Shown here in pieces: positions 16,985 to 26,750 of a stretch of 45,566 bases of DNA (position 1 is the stretch's first letter; each line of letters starts with the position of its first letter). The notes under the pieces were generated by a model that was not told where the DNA came from, did not search any database, and saw nothing but the letters and a program-made list of their open reading frames with translations. Position numbers and translations under genes: made by a program. The DNA comes from Reddybacter sp041622675 (lineage in GTDB: Bacteria > Pseudomonadota > Gammaproteobacteria > Pseudomonadales > Porticoccaceae): positions 1 through 45,566 of the forward strand of contig JBFJYH010000019.1 in NCBI GenBank assembly GCA_041622675.1, written 5' to 3'.

Positions 16985-18176
16985 GGGCGAGCCTCCGTTT
17001 TACATTAGCTTGAACCACGAAATGATCGATCAATGGCGCGAAGAGATTGGCAAACAAGATTGCCAACATCATGCCTTCAGGGAAGGCCGGATTGGTCACT
17101 CGAATCAGCACAACCATGACACCAATTAATGCACCAAACCACATTTTCCCCGCATTGGTCATAGAGGCGGAGACAGGATCTGTTGCCATAAACACCATGC
17201 CAAAAGCAAAGCCGCCCACTACCAAATGCCAGTGCCAAGGCATCGCGAACATCGGATTAACATCAGAACCAATCATATTAAAGAGGGTCGATACAGCAAA
17301 CATGCCGAGCATCACCCCCAACATTATTCGCCAAGAAGCAATGCGAGCTAATAGTAGCAAGGCTCCACCAATGAAAATTGCCAGAGTGGATACTTCGCCC
17401 ACAGAGCCAGGGATGCGGCCGATGAACGCGTCCATCCAAGTTACCTGTGTTTGCAAGGCAGCCATACCGTCACTGGCGATAACAGACAGTGCAGTTGCTC
17501 CCGTGTAACCATCGACAGCTGTCCATACCGCGTCACCTGACATCTCTGCAGGATAGGCGAAGAAGACAAAGGCGCGTCCGGTCAACGCAGGGTTTAGGAA
17601 ATTTTTGCCAGTACCACCAAAAATTTCCTTGCCGATTACCACACCAAAACTAATACCAAGAGCTACCATCCACAGGGGCAGGTCTGGCGGGCAAATCAAC
17701 GCATAAAGTATAGAAGTAACGAAGAAGCCTTCGTTAATTTCGTGGCCACGTACAACCGAGAAGAGTACTTCCCAGAAGCCACCCACAACAAAGGTCACCA
17801 TATAGATAGGAACAAAGAAAGCCGCACCGTAGATAAAGCAGTCCCAGATGCTAGCGGGATCGTAACCGGCAAACATGCCAATTAACGCACCGTGCCAACC
17901 AGCGACTTCACCTCCGCCCATGGCAGCCATAGCAGTATTAGCCTGAAATCCCAAGTTATACATACCGTAAAACATCGCTGGAAATGCAGCTAACCAAACG
18001 GTGATCATCACCCGTTTCAGGTCAATGCCATCGCGCACATGTGAGCCCGCTTTCGTCACACTCGATGGCGAATAAAAAATAGTATCAGCTGCTTCATAAA
18101 GCGCATACCATTTCTCGTATTTCCCGCCTTTATGAAAATGCGGTTCTACTGAATCTAGAATTTTTCTCAAACCCAT
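16977..18176 (-). CDS. nqrB: Na+-translocating NADH:quinone reductase subunit B
   Basis: NqrB is the main Na+-channel subunit; it binds covalent FMN, riboflavin and ubiquinone. The 399-residue sequence begins MGLRKILDSVEPHFHKGGK and has about ten membrane helices. The flavinylation motif is DGYTGATAL with Thr228 the likely FMN site. Conserved glycine-rich stretches GKEIFGGTGKNFLNPALTGR are present. It begins 3 bases after the nqrA stop. Confidence 0.97.
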   Translation of the reverse strand: MGLRKILDSVEPHFHKGGKYEKWYALYEAADTIFYSPSSVTKAGSHVRDGIDLKRVMITVWLAAFPAMFYGMYNLGFQANTAMAAMGGGEVAGWHGALIGMFAGYDPASIWDCFIYGAAFFVPIYMVTFVVGGFWEVLFSVVRGHEINEGFFVTSILYALICPPDLPLWMVALGISFGVVIGKEIFGGTGKNFLNPALTGRAFVFFAYPAEMSGDAVWTAVDGYTGATALSVIASDGMAALQTQVTWMDAFIGRIPGSVGEVSTLAIFIGGALLLLARIASWRIMLGVMLGMFAVSTLFNMIGSDVNPMFAMPWHWHLVVGGFAFGMVFMATDPVSASMTNAGKMWFGALIGVMVVLIRVTNPAFPEGMMLAILFANLFAPLIDHFVVQANVKRRLARA

Positions 18177-18179
18177 AGC

Positions 18180-19517
18180 CTAACCCTCCTTCTCAATGCG
18201 CGCCAAATTGTCACGCAAAATGGGGCCGTATTCATATTTACCGACACAAACATAGGTACACAGTGCTAGGTCTTCTTCATCAAGTTCAAGACAACCTAAC
18301 TTTTGGGCCGTTTCAGTATCACCAACCACTAGCGCGCGCAATAATTGAGTGGGCAATATATCGAGCGGCATAATATTTTCGTAGTTGCCGATGGGCACCA
18401 TCGCCCGTTCGCTACCATTGGTACTCGCATTCATATTGAACAATTTACCTTTTGCCAAACTAGACAGATAAATTGGTAGAGATGAATGCTGGTTTGCTCC
18501 TGGCGACATATACTTCATAAATATACGTTCACCACCCTCTTCAAGCACCGACACCTGGTTGTGAAAGCGTCCCAGAAAAGCCAGTGAACCCGAGGCTTTA
18601 TTTCCCGACAAAACGGAACCGGAGACCACGCGGTTTTCACCCTCTTTACAGGCTCCCGCCAACACTTCATCGAGGTTGGCGCCGAGGCGTGTACGCATGA
18701 GTTTGGGTTCTTTTACCTGGGGGCCAGCCACAGCGACAATGCGCTCCACCGGCAAACGGCCTGTCGTAAACAACTGCCCAAAAGCAACCACGTCTTGATA
18801 GCCGACCGTCCATACTTGTTTTTCGCTGTTAACAGGATCGACAAAGTGCACGTGTGTACCCGCAAGACCCGCAGGATGCGGGCCAGAAAACTCATGCTGT
18901 GTCACACCTGCCACTGTAGGAATACCAGCACCTGGCGCTGTACAAAGGTTAACAGCACCTTCAGTCAAGCGCGTGAGTAGCGTCAAGCCATGGCTGAAAT
19001 CATCTTCTAGACCTGACAGAACTTGTGCTGGGTCTGCTGCTAGAGGATTGGTATCTATGGCGGTGACAAAAATCGAATTCGGCACTGCGTCAATTGCAGG
19101 CGCCTTGGAATAAGGTCGTGTGCGTAGAGCTGTCCACAAGCCCGAGGCCACTAGATTGTCGACCACCTTATCCCGACTCAAAGATGTCAATTCATCGGCC
19201 TGGTAACGGGTAAAAGACTCTGCCTCATCGCCGTCAAGTTCGACAACCACAGACAGCAGCATTCTACGCTCGCCACGGTTAATGGCTTTCACCACACCAG
19301 CACCAGGGGAGGTGTATTGCACACCGGGTATCTTCTTATCGCTAAACAGAGCCTGGCCCAACTTCACCCTCTCACCTTCACGCACCAACATAGTTGGCTT
19401 CATGCCCATATAATCAGGGCCTAGCAATGCAACACTGCTGACACTAGGGGCATCGTGAATGGCTTGTTGGGGCGCACCAGTAATTGGCAGGTCTAATCCT
19501 CTACGGATCTTGATCAT
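18180..19517 (-). CDS. nqrA: Na+-translocating NADH:quinone reductase subunit A
   Basis: NqrA is the cytoplasmic subunit that contacts NqrB near the quinone site. The start is set at ATG 19517, giving MIKIRRGLDLPITGAPQQ, the conserved family N-terminus, and about 445 residues. In-frame upstream starts exist at 19541 (ATG) and 19568, but would add a non-conserved extension. It is the first gene of the nqrABCDEF-apbE-nqrM operon; its promoter should lie between 19518 and 19733, where a terminator-like hairpin is also found. Confidence 0.96.
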   Translation of the reverse strand: MIKIRRGLDLPITGAPQQAIHDAPSVSSVALLGPDYMGMKPTMLVREGERVKLGQALFSDKKIPGVQYTSPGAGVVKAINRGERRMLLSVVVELDGDEAESFTRYQADELTSLSRDKVVDNLVASGLWTALRTRPYSKAPAIDAVPNSIFVTAIDTNPLAADPAQVLSGLEDDFSHGLTLLTRLTEGAVNLCTAPGAGIPTVAGVTQHEFSGPHPAGLAGTHVHFVDPVNSEKQVWTVGYQDVVAFGQLFTTGRLPVERIVAVAGPQVKEPKLMRTRLGANLDEVLAGACKEGENRVVSGSVLSGNKASGSLAFLGRFHNQVSVLEEGGERIFMKYMSPGANQHSSLPIYLSSLAKGKLFNMNASTNGSERAMVPIGNYENIMPLDILPTQLLRALVVGDTETAQKLGCLELDEEDLALCTYVCVGKYEYGPILRDNLARIEKEG

Positions 19518-19556
19518 AGAAAGCGCTCTCACAGTTAACATAATATGTTGCCCCAC

Positions 19557-19596
19557 AAAGAAAAGCACTTGCTCTATAAGCCTGAAAGCAAGTGCT
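19557..19596 (-). terminator. Terminator-like hairpin between gap and nqrA
   Basis: AGCACTTGCT (19564-19573) and AGCAAGTGCT (19587-19596) form a perfect 10-bp stem around 13 bases. On the minus strand it is followed by TTTTCTTT, and on the plus strand by ATTTTT. It most likely ends the GAPDH transcript, about 140 bases after its stop codon. If the nqr promoter lies upstream of it, it would act as a leader attenuator. Confidence 0.65.
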
Positions 19597-19733
19597 ATTT
19601 TTCAAGGGGCATCCCGACTGGCAAACAAAACCCCGTCGCGAGCCGGAACAATCGGGCAGAAATTATAAAGAGGTCAGCGCGCATTTACCAGAGCGATAAC
19701 AACTTACCAGCGCAACGATACCGACCCTACAGA

Positions 19734-21188
19734 CTAATTCGCTGATGGAAACATGGGCCAGCGCACGCCTGCCATCTGTTCCAAACAACGCAGCACCTGA
19801 CAGCTATAGCCAAACTCATTGTCGTACCAGCAATACAATACACAGTTATCCCCATCAACGATGGTTGCTTGAGAGTCAAAAATACAAGCGTGACGATCAC
19901 CTACAAAGTCAGTTGACACCGCCTCGCTGGAAATGGTGTAGCCTATTTGTTGTTGTAATGGCGAAAATAGCGCGCTGCGACGCATAAATTCGTTCAGCTC
20001 TTCACGGTTTGTCTCACGGCCGAGGCGCAAGTTAAGGATCGCCATTGACACATTAGGCGTGGGTACCCGGATCGCGTTGCCCGTCAACTTACCTTCCAAT
20101 TCCGGAATAGCCCTGGCCACAGCCTTAGCCGCACCGGTTTCAGTCAAGACCATATTTAAGGCGGCACTACGACCACGTCTTGCACCTGAGTGATAATTAT
20201 CAATCAGGTTCTGGTCGTTGGTATAGGCATGGACAGTCTCGACATGGCCACGCTTAACACCATACTCATCGAGCAGGGCACGCAGCACAGGAACGATGGC
20301 ATTAGTCGTACAGGATGCCGCCGAAACAAGAGTGCTCTCTGGAGTTATTTCGCTATCATTTACGCCATAAACGATATTTGGAATATCGCCCTTACCCGGC
20401 GCAGTCAACATAACTTTACTCACACCATTACATTCAAGATGCTGCCCAAGGCCCTTTTCATCACGCCAAACACCGGTATTATCGATTACAATCGCATTGC
20501 TAATACCGTAATCACTGTAATCCACCTCGCTCGGCGAATTGGCATAAATGACTTGAATTTCATTGCCATTACAAATGAGTTTGTTTTCTTCCTCAATGAC
20601 ACGAATAGTACCTTTAAAGGAACCATGCACCGAATCGCGACGCAACAAGCTTGCGCGGGTCACGAGGTCGTTATCACTTTTGCCCTTACGCACCACAATG
20701 GCACGCAAACGCAGCAAGTCACCACCGCCGGCTTTTTCAATTAACAAACGCGCCACTAAACGTCCGATTCGACCAAAGCCATAAAGCACCACATCTTGCG
20801 GCTCAGGCAAAGGTTTTTGATTTTTGGCAATCAAAGCGCTCATCTCATCGAGCAGGAACGCTTTCGGCTCACGCCCCGCACCCTTCTCTTGATAGGTCAC
20901 GGTCAACTTACCGATATCGATGTGCGCCGGGCCAATACCCATTTCCCCTAGCGCAGCAATCATTGGAAAAGTTTCAAATTCCGACAATTCATTTTGTTCG
21001 ATCTGACGCACGAAGCGGTGTACTTTCATGAGGTCGGTGACCGACAGGTTCACCATGTTGCGCCCATACATATACAGCGAAACATTGTTCTCACGGTAGA
21101 GCTTGCCGATCAAGGGGATCATTGCCTCTGCCAGTGCTTCGCGCTCTTTCCAGTCTTTAAAGAAGTCAGTCGGTTGCGGTCGATTCAC
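19734..21188 (-). CDS. Long-form glyceraldehyde-3-phosphate dehydrogenase
   Basis: This NAD(P)-dependent enzyme interconverts glyceraldehyde-3-phosphate and 1,3-bisphosphoglycerate in glycolysis or gluconeogenesis. The Rossmann motif VVLYGFGRIGRLVARLL lies near residues 133 to 149, the catalytic Cys293 in SAASCTTNAIVP, and the usual end motif YDNEFGYSCQV near the C-terminus. At 484 residues it carries about 130 extra N-terminal residues compared with the about 335-residue GapA; this long type sits between nqrA and mfd in Pseudomonas as I recall. The start is GTG 21188 with AGGT nearby upstream. It is divergent from mfd. Confidence 0.93.
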   Translation of the reverse strand: MNRPQPTDFFKDWKEREALAEAMIPLIGKLYRENNVSLYMYGRNMVNLSVTDLMKVHRFVRQIEQNELSEFETFPMIAALGEMGIGPAHIDIGKLTVTYQEKGAGREPKAFLLDEMSALIAKNQKPLPEPQDVVLYGFGRIGRLVARLLIEKAGGGDLLRLRAIVVRKGKSDNDLVTRASLLRRDSVHGSFKGTIRVIEEENKLICNGNEIQVIYANSPSEVDYSDYGISNAIVIDNTGVWRDEKGLGQHLECNGVSKVMLTAPGKGDIPNIVYGVNDSEITPESTLVSAASCTTNAIVPVLRALLDEYGVKRGHVETVHAYTNDQNLIDNYHSGARRGRSAALNMVLTETGAAKAVARAIPELEGKLTGNAIRVPTPNVSMAILNLRLGRETNREELNEFMRRSALFSPLQQQIGYTISSEAVSTDFVGDRHACIFDSQATIVDGDNCVLYCWYDNEFGYSCQVLRCLEQMAGVRWPMFPSAN

Positions 21189-21614
21189 GTTGTATTACCT
21201 GCTTTTCGAAAGTTGCCAAGGGAGGGTGGGATAGGTTTAGTCGTTGAGCAATTAGGCTACAGCTATGTAGCTACTGACTAAACAGTTATAGTTGTCACGG
21301 ATAAAATAGCGACGCTATTATCGTGATTCACCCCCGCAAGTGCAACGGGGCGCTGCACGAAAATGATTAAAGTCATAAGAATTAATACCCGGCGCGCGCT
21401 CTTAGCGTAATATTGCTAAGCACTCGAGGCGTTAGCTCACCCAATTATGCCCTTAATGTCTTGATTTGCACCGTAACGCTTTCAGACCAAAACTTGCCAT
21501 TTCCACAAACTATCAATTGTTTCAACCTACGACATGACGCATCGCAGCGGCACCGGTACAATACCCGGCGCTATCGCTAACTCACTTTCCTGATGCCGCC
21601 TCGAATTATTGCCA
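21189..21614. other. Divergent intergenic region between gap and mfd
   Basis: No gene is seen. The region should hold promoters for both neighbours. Small dyads are visible: CTTAGC-N8-GCTAAG at about 21400-21420, and a GATAA/TTATC-type near-palindrome around 21298-21322. None matches a regulator that I can name. Confidence 0.5.
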
Positions 21615-24600
21615 ATGTCTGAATCTACATTCACCACCCCACCAGCCAACAAGGCCGGCGACCGTCGCCACTGGGGCCAACTCTATGGCGCCGCCAAGTC
21701 CCTAGCTATTATGTCGGCAGCCAACAAGCACCACGGCTTAACACTGGTGCTGGCCGAATCGGCAAAAGCGGCCGCCGCGCTGGAGCGAGAGCTACAGTTT
21801 TTTAGCAACGATAAACACTTGCCCGTACTCCACTTGCCTGACTGGGAGACCCTGCCCTACGATTTATTCTCTCCCCATCAGGATATTATTTCCGAGCGCT
21901 TGCAAACACTGCATTTGCTACCCGAAATACAACGCGGCGTACTCGTCGTCCCGGTCGCCACAGCCATGCACCGCCTCCCACCTGCCAGCTACATCGCAGG
22001 TAACAGCTTCGTTTACAGAGTTGGCGAAAAACTCGATATCGACGCCCTGCGTCAACAATTCCAACGCGCCGGTTATCACTGTGTCGACACGGTTTATGAG
22101 CACGGCGAATACGCAGTGCGCGGTGCGCTTATTGATGTTTTCCCCATGGGATCAAAGCACCCTTTTCGCATCGATCTTTTCGATGACGAAATTGAGACCC
22201 TGCGCAGCTTTGACGCCGAAAGCCAACTAACACTGGAAAAAACGGACAGCATCTCCCTACTACCGGCAAAGGAATTTCCGCAAACCGAAGCTGGCACTAA
22301 ACGTTTTCTCGACAATTGGCATCTGCAATTTGATGCCGACCCACGCGAGTGCACTCTCTATCAAAGCATTCGCAGCGGCAACACACCCAGCGGCATCGAA
22401 TATTACTTACCCCTGTTTTTCGAACAGACCGCTACGTTGTTTGAGCACCTACCTGCTAACACCTTGTTATTTGCCGACAGCGAAATTAACGCTGCCGCCA
22501 GCAGCTTTTGGCACGAAGCTAGCGATCGCTACGCATCCTACGGTGTGGACCCAACGCGCCCCCTGCTTAAACCCGCGCAACTGTTTATGCCCGTTGAAGA
22601 ACTATTTAGCGCCATTGGCAAACTGCCGCGAACTGACATTCAGTACCAGTGTCTCGATACGAGCAGTGCCAGCCACAATTTCGACACCCAACTCTTGCCC
22701 GACCTCAGCATCGACAGCAAAGCCAGCCAACCTTTGGACAAGCTCGACACTTTTCTACTCGAAACCGAGGCGAGAACCCTGTTCTGTGCCGAATCCCCGG
22801 GGCGCCGTGAAGTCCTGTTAGAGCTGCTTAACAGCATCGGTGTAGCGCCCCAGGCCGTCGATTCATGGCAAGCATTTTGCGATAACGAAGCATCAATTTG
22901 CATCACCGTTTATCCCCTCGAACGCGGTCTGCAACTCAACACCCCGGCTGTTAATTTAATTAGCGAAAGTGAATTATTTGGCCAGCAAATTCTACAGCGC
23001 CGCCGCCGCTCTCGGCAGAAAGAAGGTGCCGAACAAGTTGTTAAAAATCTCACGGAACTGCAAATTGGCGCGCCCGTCGTCCACATTGACCACGGCGTCG
23101 GTCGTTACGCCGGCTTGACCGCCATGGAGATGGACGGAGAGCCTTTAGAGTTTCTAGAATTACACTACGCCGATGAAGCCAAGCTCTATGTACCCGTGGC
23201 CAACCTGCATTTAATCAGCCGCTACAGTGGTGGCGATCCCGACACAGCCCCGCTCCATATATTAGGCAGTGAGCGCTGGCAAAAAGCCAAAGAAAAAGCT
23301 GCCAAGCAAATTCGCGACACCGCCGCCGAGCTATTAAACATTTACGCCCGCCGCGAAGCGCGTGAAGGTTTTCACTACAAGATGTCGAACGACGATTATC
23401 GTACTTTCTCGGCCGAATTCCCCTTTGAGGAAACCCCTGACCAGCTCGATGCCATCGAAGCCGTACGCGCCGATATGACCGGCGATCAACCCATGGACAG
23501 ACTGATTTGCGGCGATGTCGGTTTTGGAAAAACCGAAGTTGCCATGCGCGCTGCTTTCATCGCCGTCAGCAATAACAAGCAAATCGTCGTTCTTGTGCCC
23601 ACCACCCTGCTCGCCCAGCAACACTACGACAACTTCAATGACCGCTTTGCCAACTGGCCGGTCAATATCGAAGTGATTTCTCGTTTTAAAACGGCTAAAG
23701 AGCACGAAGCCGTGTTTGAAAAAGCTGCCGCGGGCGACATCGACATCTTGATCGGCACCCACAAGTTACTAAACAGCAAAATCAAATACCGTGACCTCGG
23801 CCTGCTGGTTATCGACGAGGAGCATCGTTTCGGGGTAAATCAAAAAGAAAAGCTGAAGTCGATGCGCAGCGAGGTCGACATCCTCACTCTCACTGCCACG
23901 CCCATACCTCGAACCTTGAACATGGCCATGGGTGGCATTCGCGATTTATCCATTATCGCTACGCCACCAGCCAGACGCCTGTCCGTCAAAACCTTTGTTC
24001 ACCAGAACGAAAGCCGTGTGGTGCGTGAGGCGATACTGCGCGAGGTGCTGCGTGGCGGCCAGGTATACTTCCTGCACAACGAGGTGAAAAGTATCGAGCG
24101 CACGGCCAGTGAATTACAGGCTATGTTGCCAGAGGCACGCATTGATATTGCCCACGGGCAAATGCGCGAGCGCGATCTTGAAAAAGTCATGGCCGACTTC
24201 TATCACCAACGCTGCAATATTCTGGTGTGCACCACGATTATTGAAACGGGCATCGACGTGCCCAGCGCCAACACTATTATTATCGATCGAGCCGACAAAC
24301 TGGGCCTTGCCCAACTCCACCAATTGCGGGGCCGCGTTGGGCGCTCTCACCATCAGGCCTACGCCTATTTACTGACACCCCACCCCAAACAAATGAGCAG
24401 CGATGCCCATAAGCGTCTCGAAGCCATTAGCGCCGCCGATCAACTGGGCTCAGGCTTTACCCTTGCCACCCACGACCTCGAAATACGTGGCGCCGGAGAA
24501 CTGCTCGGCGACGGCCAGAGTGGGCATATTCACAGTATTGGCTTTTCACTGTATATGGATTTACTCGAACGCGCTGTGCACGCCATCCGCGAGGGTAAAA

Positions 24601-25082
24601 CCCCAGACATCGACAGTACGCTCAAGCCTGTTGTCGATGTTAATCTGAATATTCCGGCACTCATCCCCGACGATTATCTACCCGATATTCACACCCGCCT
24701 TATTCTGTATAAACGGATTGGCAGCACCGAAAATGCGGCCCAATTACGGGAGCTGCAAGTTGAAATGATCGACCGCTTCGGCCTCTTGCCAGATCCGGTG
24801 AAAAATCTCTTCCGCGTTACCAGTTTACGCCATCGAGCTGAACAACTAGGCATTGTCAAATTACAGGCTGGTGCCAGTGGCGGTACGGTCGAAATCGGCA
24901 AAGAAACCGCTATCGAGCCAATGACCATCGTCGAGCTAGTACAACAGCAAAGCGATATCTTCCGCTTACAAGGTGCGACACAATTGCGTTATAACGTCGA
25001 CATGCACAGTGCCGAGGAGCGCCTGAGTAACTGTGAAGAATTGCTCGAGCTACTCGCCCCCCAACAACAGCAGGTTGCTTGA
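21615..25082 (+). CDS. mfd: Transcription-repair coupling factor Mfd
   Basis: Mfd displaces RNA polymerase stalled at lesions and recruits UvrA for nucleotide excision repair. The roughly 1155-residue product has the UvrB-like N-terminal part (HLPDWETLPYDLFSPHQDI), the CarD-like polymerase-interaction domain (VVHIDHGVGRYAGL), helicase motifs GDVGFGKTE (Walker A, near residue 633), DEEHRFG (near 733), TLTATPIPRTLNMAM, and QLRGRVGRS, then the TRCF domain. The start is taken as ATG 21615 (MSESTFTTPP); an in-frame TTG at 21609 is possible. It overlaps the next gene by one base. Confidence 0.97.
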   Translation: MSESTFTTPPANKAGDRRHWGQLYGAAKSLAIMSAANKHHGLTLVLAESAKAAAALERELQFFSNDKHLPVLHLPDWETLPYDLFSPHQDIISERLQTLHLLPEIQRGVLVVPVATAMHRLPPASYIAGNSFVYRVGEKLDIDALRQQFQRAGYHCVDTVYEHGEYAVRGALIDVFPMGSKHPFRIDLFDDEIETLRSFDAESQLTLEKTDSISLLPAKEFPQTEAGTKRFLDNWHLQFDADPRECTLYQSIRSGNTPSGIEYYLPLFFEQTATLFEHLPANTLLFADSEINAAASSFWHEASDRYASYGVDPTRPLLKPAQLFMPVEELFSAIGKLPRTDIQYQCLDTSSASHNFDTQLLPDLSIDSKASQPLDKLDTFLLETEARTLFCAESPGRREVLLELLNSIGVAPQAVDSWQAFCDNEASICITVYPLERGLQLNTPAVNLISESELFGQQILQRRRRSRQKEGAEQVVKNLTELQIGAPVVHIDHGVGRYAGLTAMEMDGEPLEFLELHYADEAKLYVPVANLHLISRYSGGDPDTAPLHILGSERWQKAKEKAAKQIRDTAAELLNIYARREAREGFHYKMSNDDYRTFSAEFPFEETPDQLDAIEAVRADMTGDQPMDRLICGDVGFGKTEVAMRAAFIAVSNNKQIVVLVPTTLLAQQHYDNFNDRFANWPVNIEVISRFKTAKEHEAVFEKAAAGDIDILIGTHKLLNSKIKYRDLGLLVIDEEHRFGVNQKEKLKSMRSEVDILTLTATPIPRTLNMAMGGIRDLSIIATPPARRLSVKTFVHQNESRVVREAILREVLRGGQVYFLHNEVKSIERTASELQAMLPEARIDIAHGQMRERDLEKVMADFYHQRCNILVCTTIIETGIDVPSANTIIIDRADKLGLAQLHQLRGRVGRSHHQAYAYLLTPHPKQMSSDAHKRLEAISAADQLGSGFTLATHDLEIRGAGELLGDGQSGHIHSIGFSLYMDLLERAVHAIREGKTPDIDSTLKPVVDVNLNIPALIPDDYLPDIHTRLILYKRIGSTENAAQLRELQVEMIDRFGLLPDPVKNLFRVTSLRHRAEQLGIVKLQAGASGGTVEIGKETAIEPMTIVELVQQQSDIFRLQGATQLRYNVDMHSAEERLSNCEELLELLAPQQQQVA

Positions 25083-25879
25083 TGAATCTATCGATAAAAT
25101 TATTTCACACATTAACACTTTCGTTATTAACACTAGTGCCATGCTTCACCCAAGCGAGCAACACTACAGAAAACGCCAGGTCTTCACAAAAATGGTACAA
25201 GGTCGAAGTGATAATTTTCACTCAAAGGGATGTCTTTGGTGAAGAACGCGCGCCTCGCAATATCACCATGAGTTACCCGGAGAACCTGATTGATCTGAAC
25301 GACAACATCGCTGGTTTTCATCTTCTGCCTAATAACCAACGAGACCTTGGCTCAGATGCGCACGCCCTCAACAGCACAGGTGTTTACAAGGTACTATTCC
25401 ATCAAGCGTGGCAACAGCCTGGGCTAAACCCTGCAACGGCTCCCTGGATCGATATCGCCATTACCAAGGGAAAAACCGTTATTAGTGGCAGCCTACGCGT
25501 TTACCTGTCGAGTTACCTGCATTTGGAAAGTAATATTTGGCAGGTCACTTACGCAACAACGATGGGATCACCAATTCATCAAGCCATTAACAAGCCCGCG
25601 TTAATGACGCAGAGCGCATTGCAAAGCCCGTTCGGTACAGACCCCTCCCAACCAAGACCCTGGCCACAGCCACCAATCTCGCCTATCGCGCTATCTAAAG
25701 TAACGGCAGACGAACAAAGTCCCTATATGGCCCGAAATCTTGCAAACAGAGACATTCAAGAGATCAACCTTCTCAAACAGGCAAGCCGCCTTAAACTCAA
25801 TAAACTCCATTATTTCGACCATTCAAAAATGGGTTTATTGTTCAAAGTGACTCGCAGTCAAGCACCCGTTATCAAATAA
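25082..25879 (+). CDS. csiV: CsiV-family periplasmic protein
   Basis: The product of 265 residues has a signal peptide (MNLSIKLFHTLTLSLLTLV, cleaved about residue 24). The mature N-terminus contains WYKVEVIIFTQRD, the hallmark of the CsiV family, described as a peptidoglycan-binding regulator. The C-terminus includes LNKLHYFDHSKMGLLFKVTR, also typical. ATG 25082 overlaps the mfd stop (TGATG), as in other gammaproteobacteria where csiV follows mfd. Family is likely; the precise function here is not shown. Confidence 0.85.
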   Translation: MNLSIKLFHTLTLSLLTLVPCFTQASNTTENARSSQKWYKVEVIIFTQRDVFGEERAPRNITMSYPENLIDLNDNIAGFHLLPNNQRDLGSDAHALNSTGVYKVLFHQAWQQPGLNPATAPWIDIAITKGKTVISGSLRVYLSSYLHLESNIWQVTYATTMGSPIHQAINKPALMTQSALQSPFGTDPSQPRPWPQPPISPIALSKVTADEQSPYMARNLANRDIQEINLLKQASRLKLNKLHYFDHSKMGLLFKVTRSQAPVIK

Positions 25880-25935
25880 CGGAAAATAAAAACACACCGT
25901 AAAAACCACCGACTCAACGAACCATGAGGATTACA

Positions 25936-26424
25936 ATGGAAGCAAGGATCGAAAAAATGTTGTACGCAGCACGCTGGGTACTGGCCCCTTTATATCTTGG
26001 TCTCAGCTTAGCCCTGGTATTACTAACAGTTAAGTTTTTTCAAGAAGCGTTGCACTTCTTCCCGCTAATATTTAGCACTACCGAGTCCGACCTAGTACTG
26101 GTTATTCTATCGTTAGTTGATCTATCCCTAGTAGGCGGATTAGTCGTTATGGTAATGCTCAGCGGTTATGAAAATTTTGTTTCACGTATTGATATAGACG
26201 ACGGCGATGAAAAGCTATCCTGGCTGGGCAAACTCGACGCAGGTTCACTAAAGCAAAAAGTGGCTGCCTCGATTATCGCCATTTCCTCCATTCATTTACT
26301 GCAGAAATTTATGAATGCCGAGAAAGTCGAAAATGAAAAATTAATGTGGTATGTCATTATTCATCTCACCTTCGTTATTTCAGCTATTGGCATGGCCTGG
26401 GTTGATAGAATGAACAAAAGATAA
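25936..26424 (+). CDS. YqhA/UPF0114 family inner-membrane protein
   Basis: The 162-residue protein has four hydrophobic segments (about residues 13-33, 49-75, 110-120 and 134-155) and the family motifs MLYAARWVLAPLYLGLSLAL, DLSLVGGLVVMVMLSGYENF and IDLL-like ISSIHLLQKFMN. The start is placed at ATG 25936, which has AGGA seven bases upstream; an in-frame ATG at 25924 is within that ribosome site. UPF0114 proteins have no established role. The gene lies alone after csiV. Confidence 0.9.
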   Translation: MEARIEKMLYAARWVLAPLYLGLSLALVLLTVKFFQEALHFFPLIFSTTESDLVLVILSLVDLSLVGGLVVMVMLSGYENFVSRIDIDDGDEKLSWLGKLDAGSLKQKVAASIIAISSIHLLQKFMNAEKVENEKLMWYVIIHLTFVISAIGMAWVDRMNKR

Positions 26425-26750
26425 AACCACAGGTCTGCTTAGAACCCACTTCGTACTGGGGATAGGGGACACCAACGAGATGTTCATACAACGATTAATT
26501 CAGCAGATGTACAACACTTCACGCAAGACAAAAAGTTCAGGTATTTAAATGGTCAGTAAGAATCAATCAACGCCCCATTCTTCTAGTCATTACCAAGCAA
26601 TTGCACTATGTGGATTTACCTCACTGTGAAAAATCTAGGGGTGGTACAGCTTATCTAGCAAGCAAATGGGTAAGAAACAATAAACTTTAAGGCACTGCAT
26701 GAAAATGCCCGATGATTATTCATACACTGAAAATAGCAAACTAGGTTTTT
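26425..26750. other. Gene-free region between yqhA-like and aspartoacylase-like genes
   Basis: I see no credible gene. One 26-codon frame begins at about 26549 but has no ribosome site and no recognisable sequence. No strong hairpin or promoter is apparent. The promoter of the downstream gene probably lies here. Confidence 0.5.
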
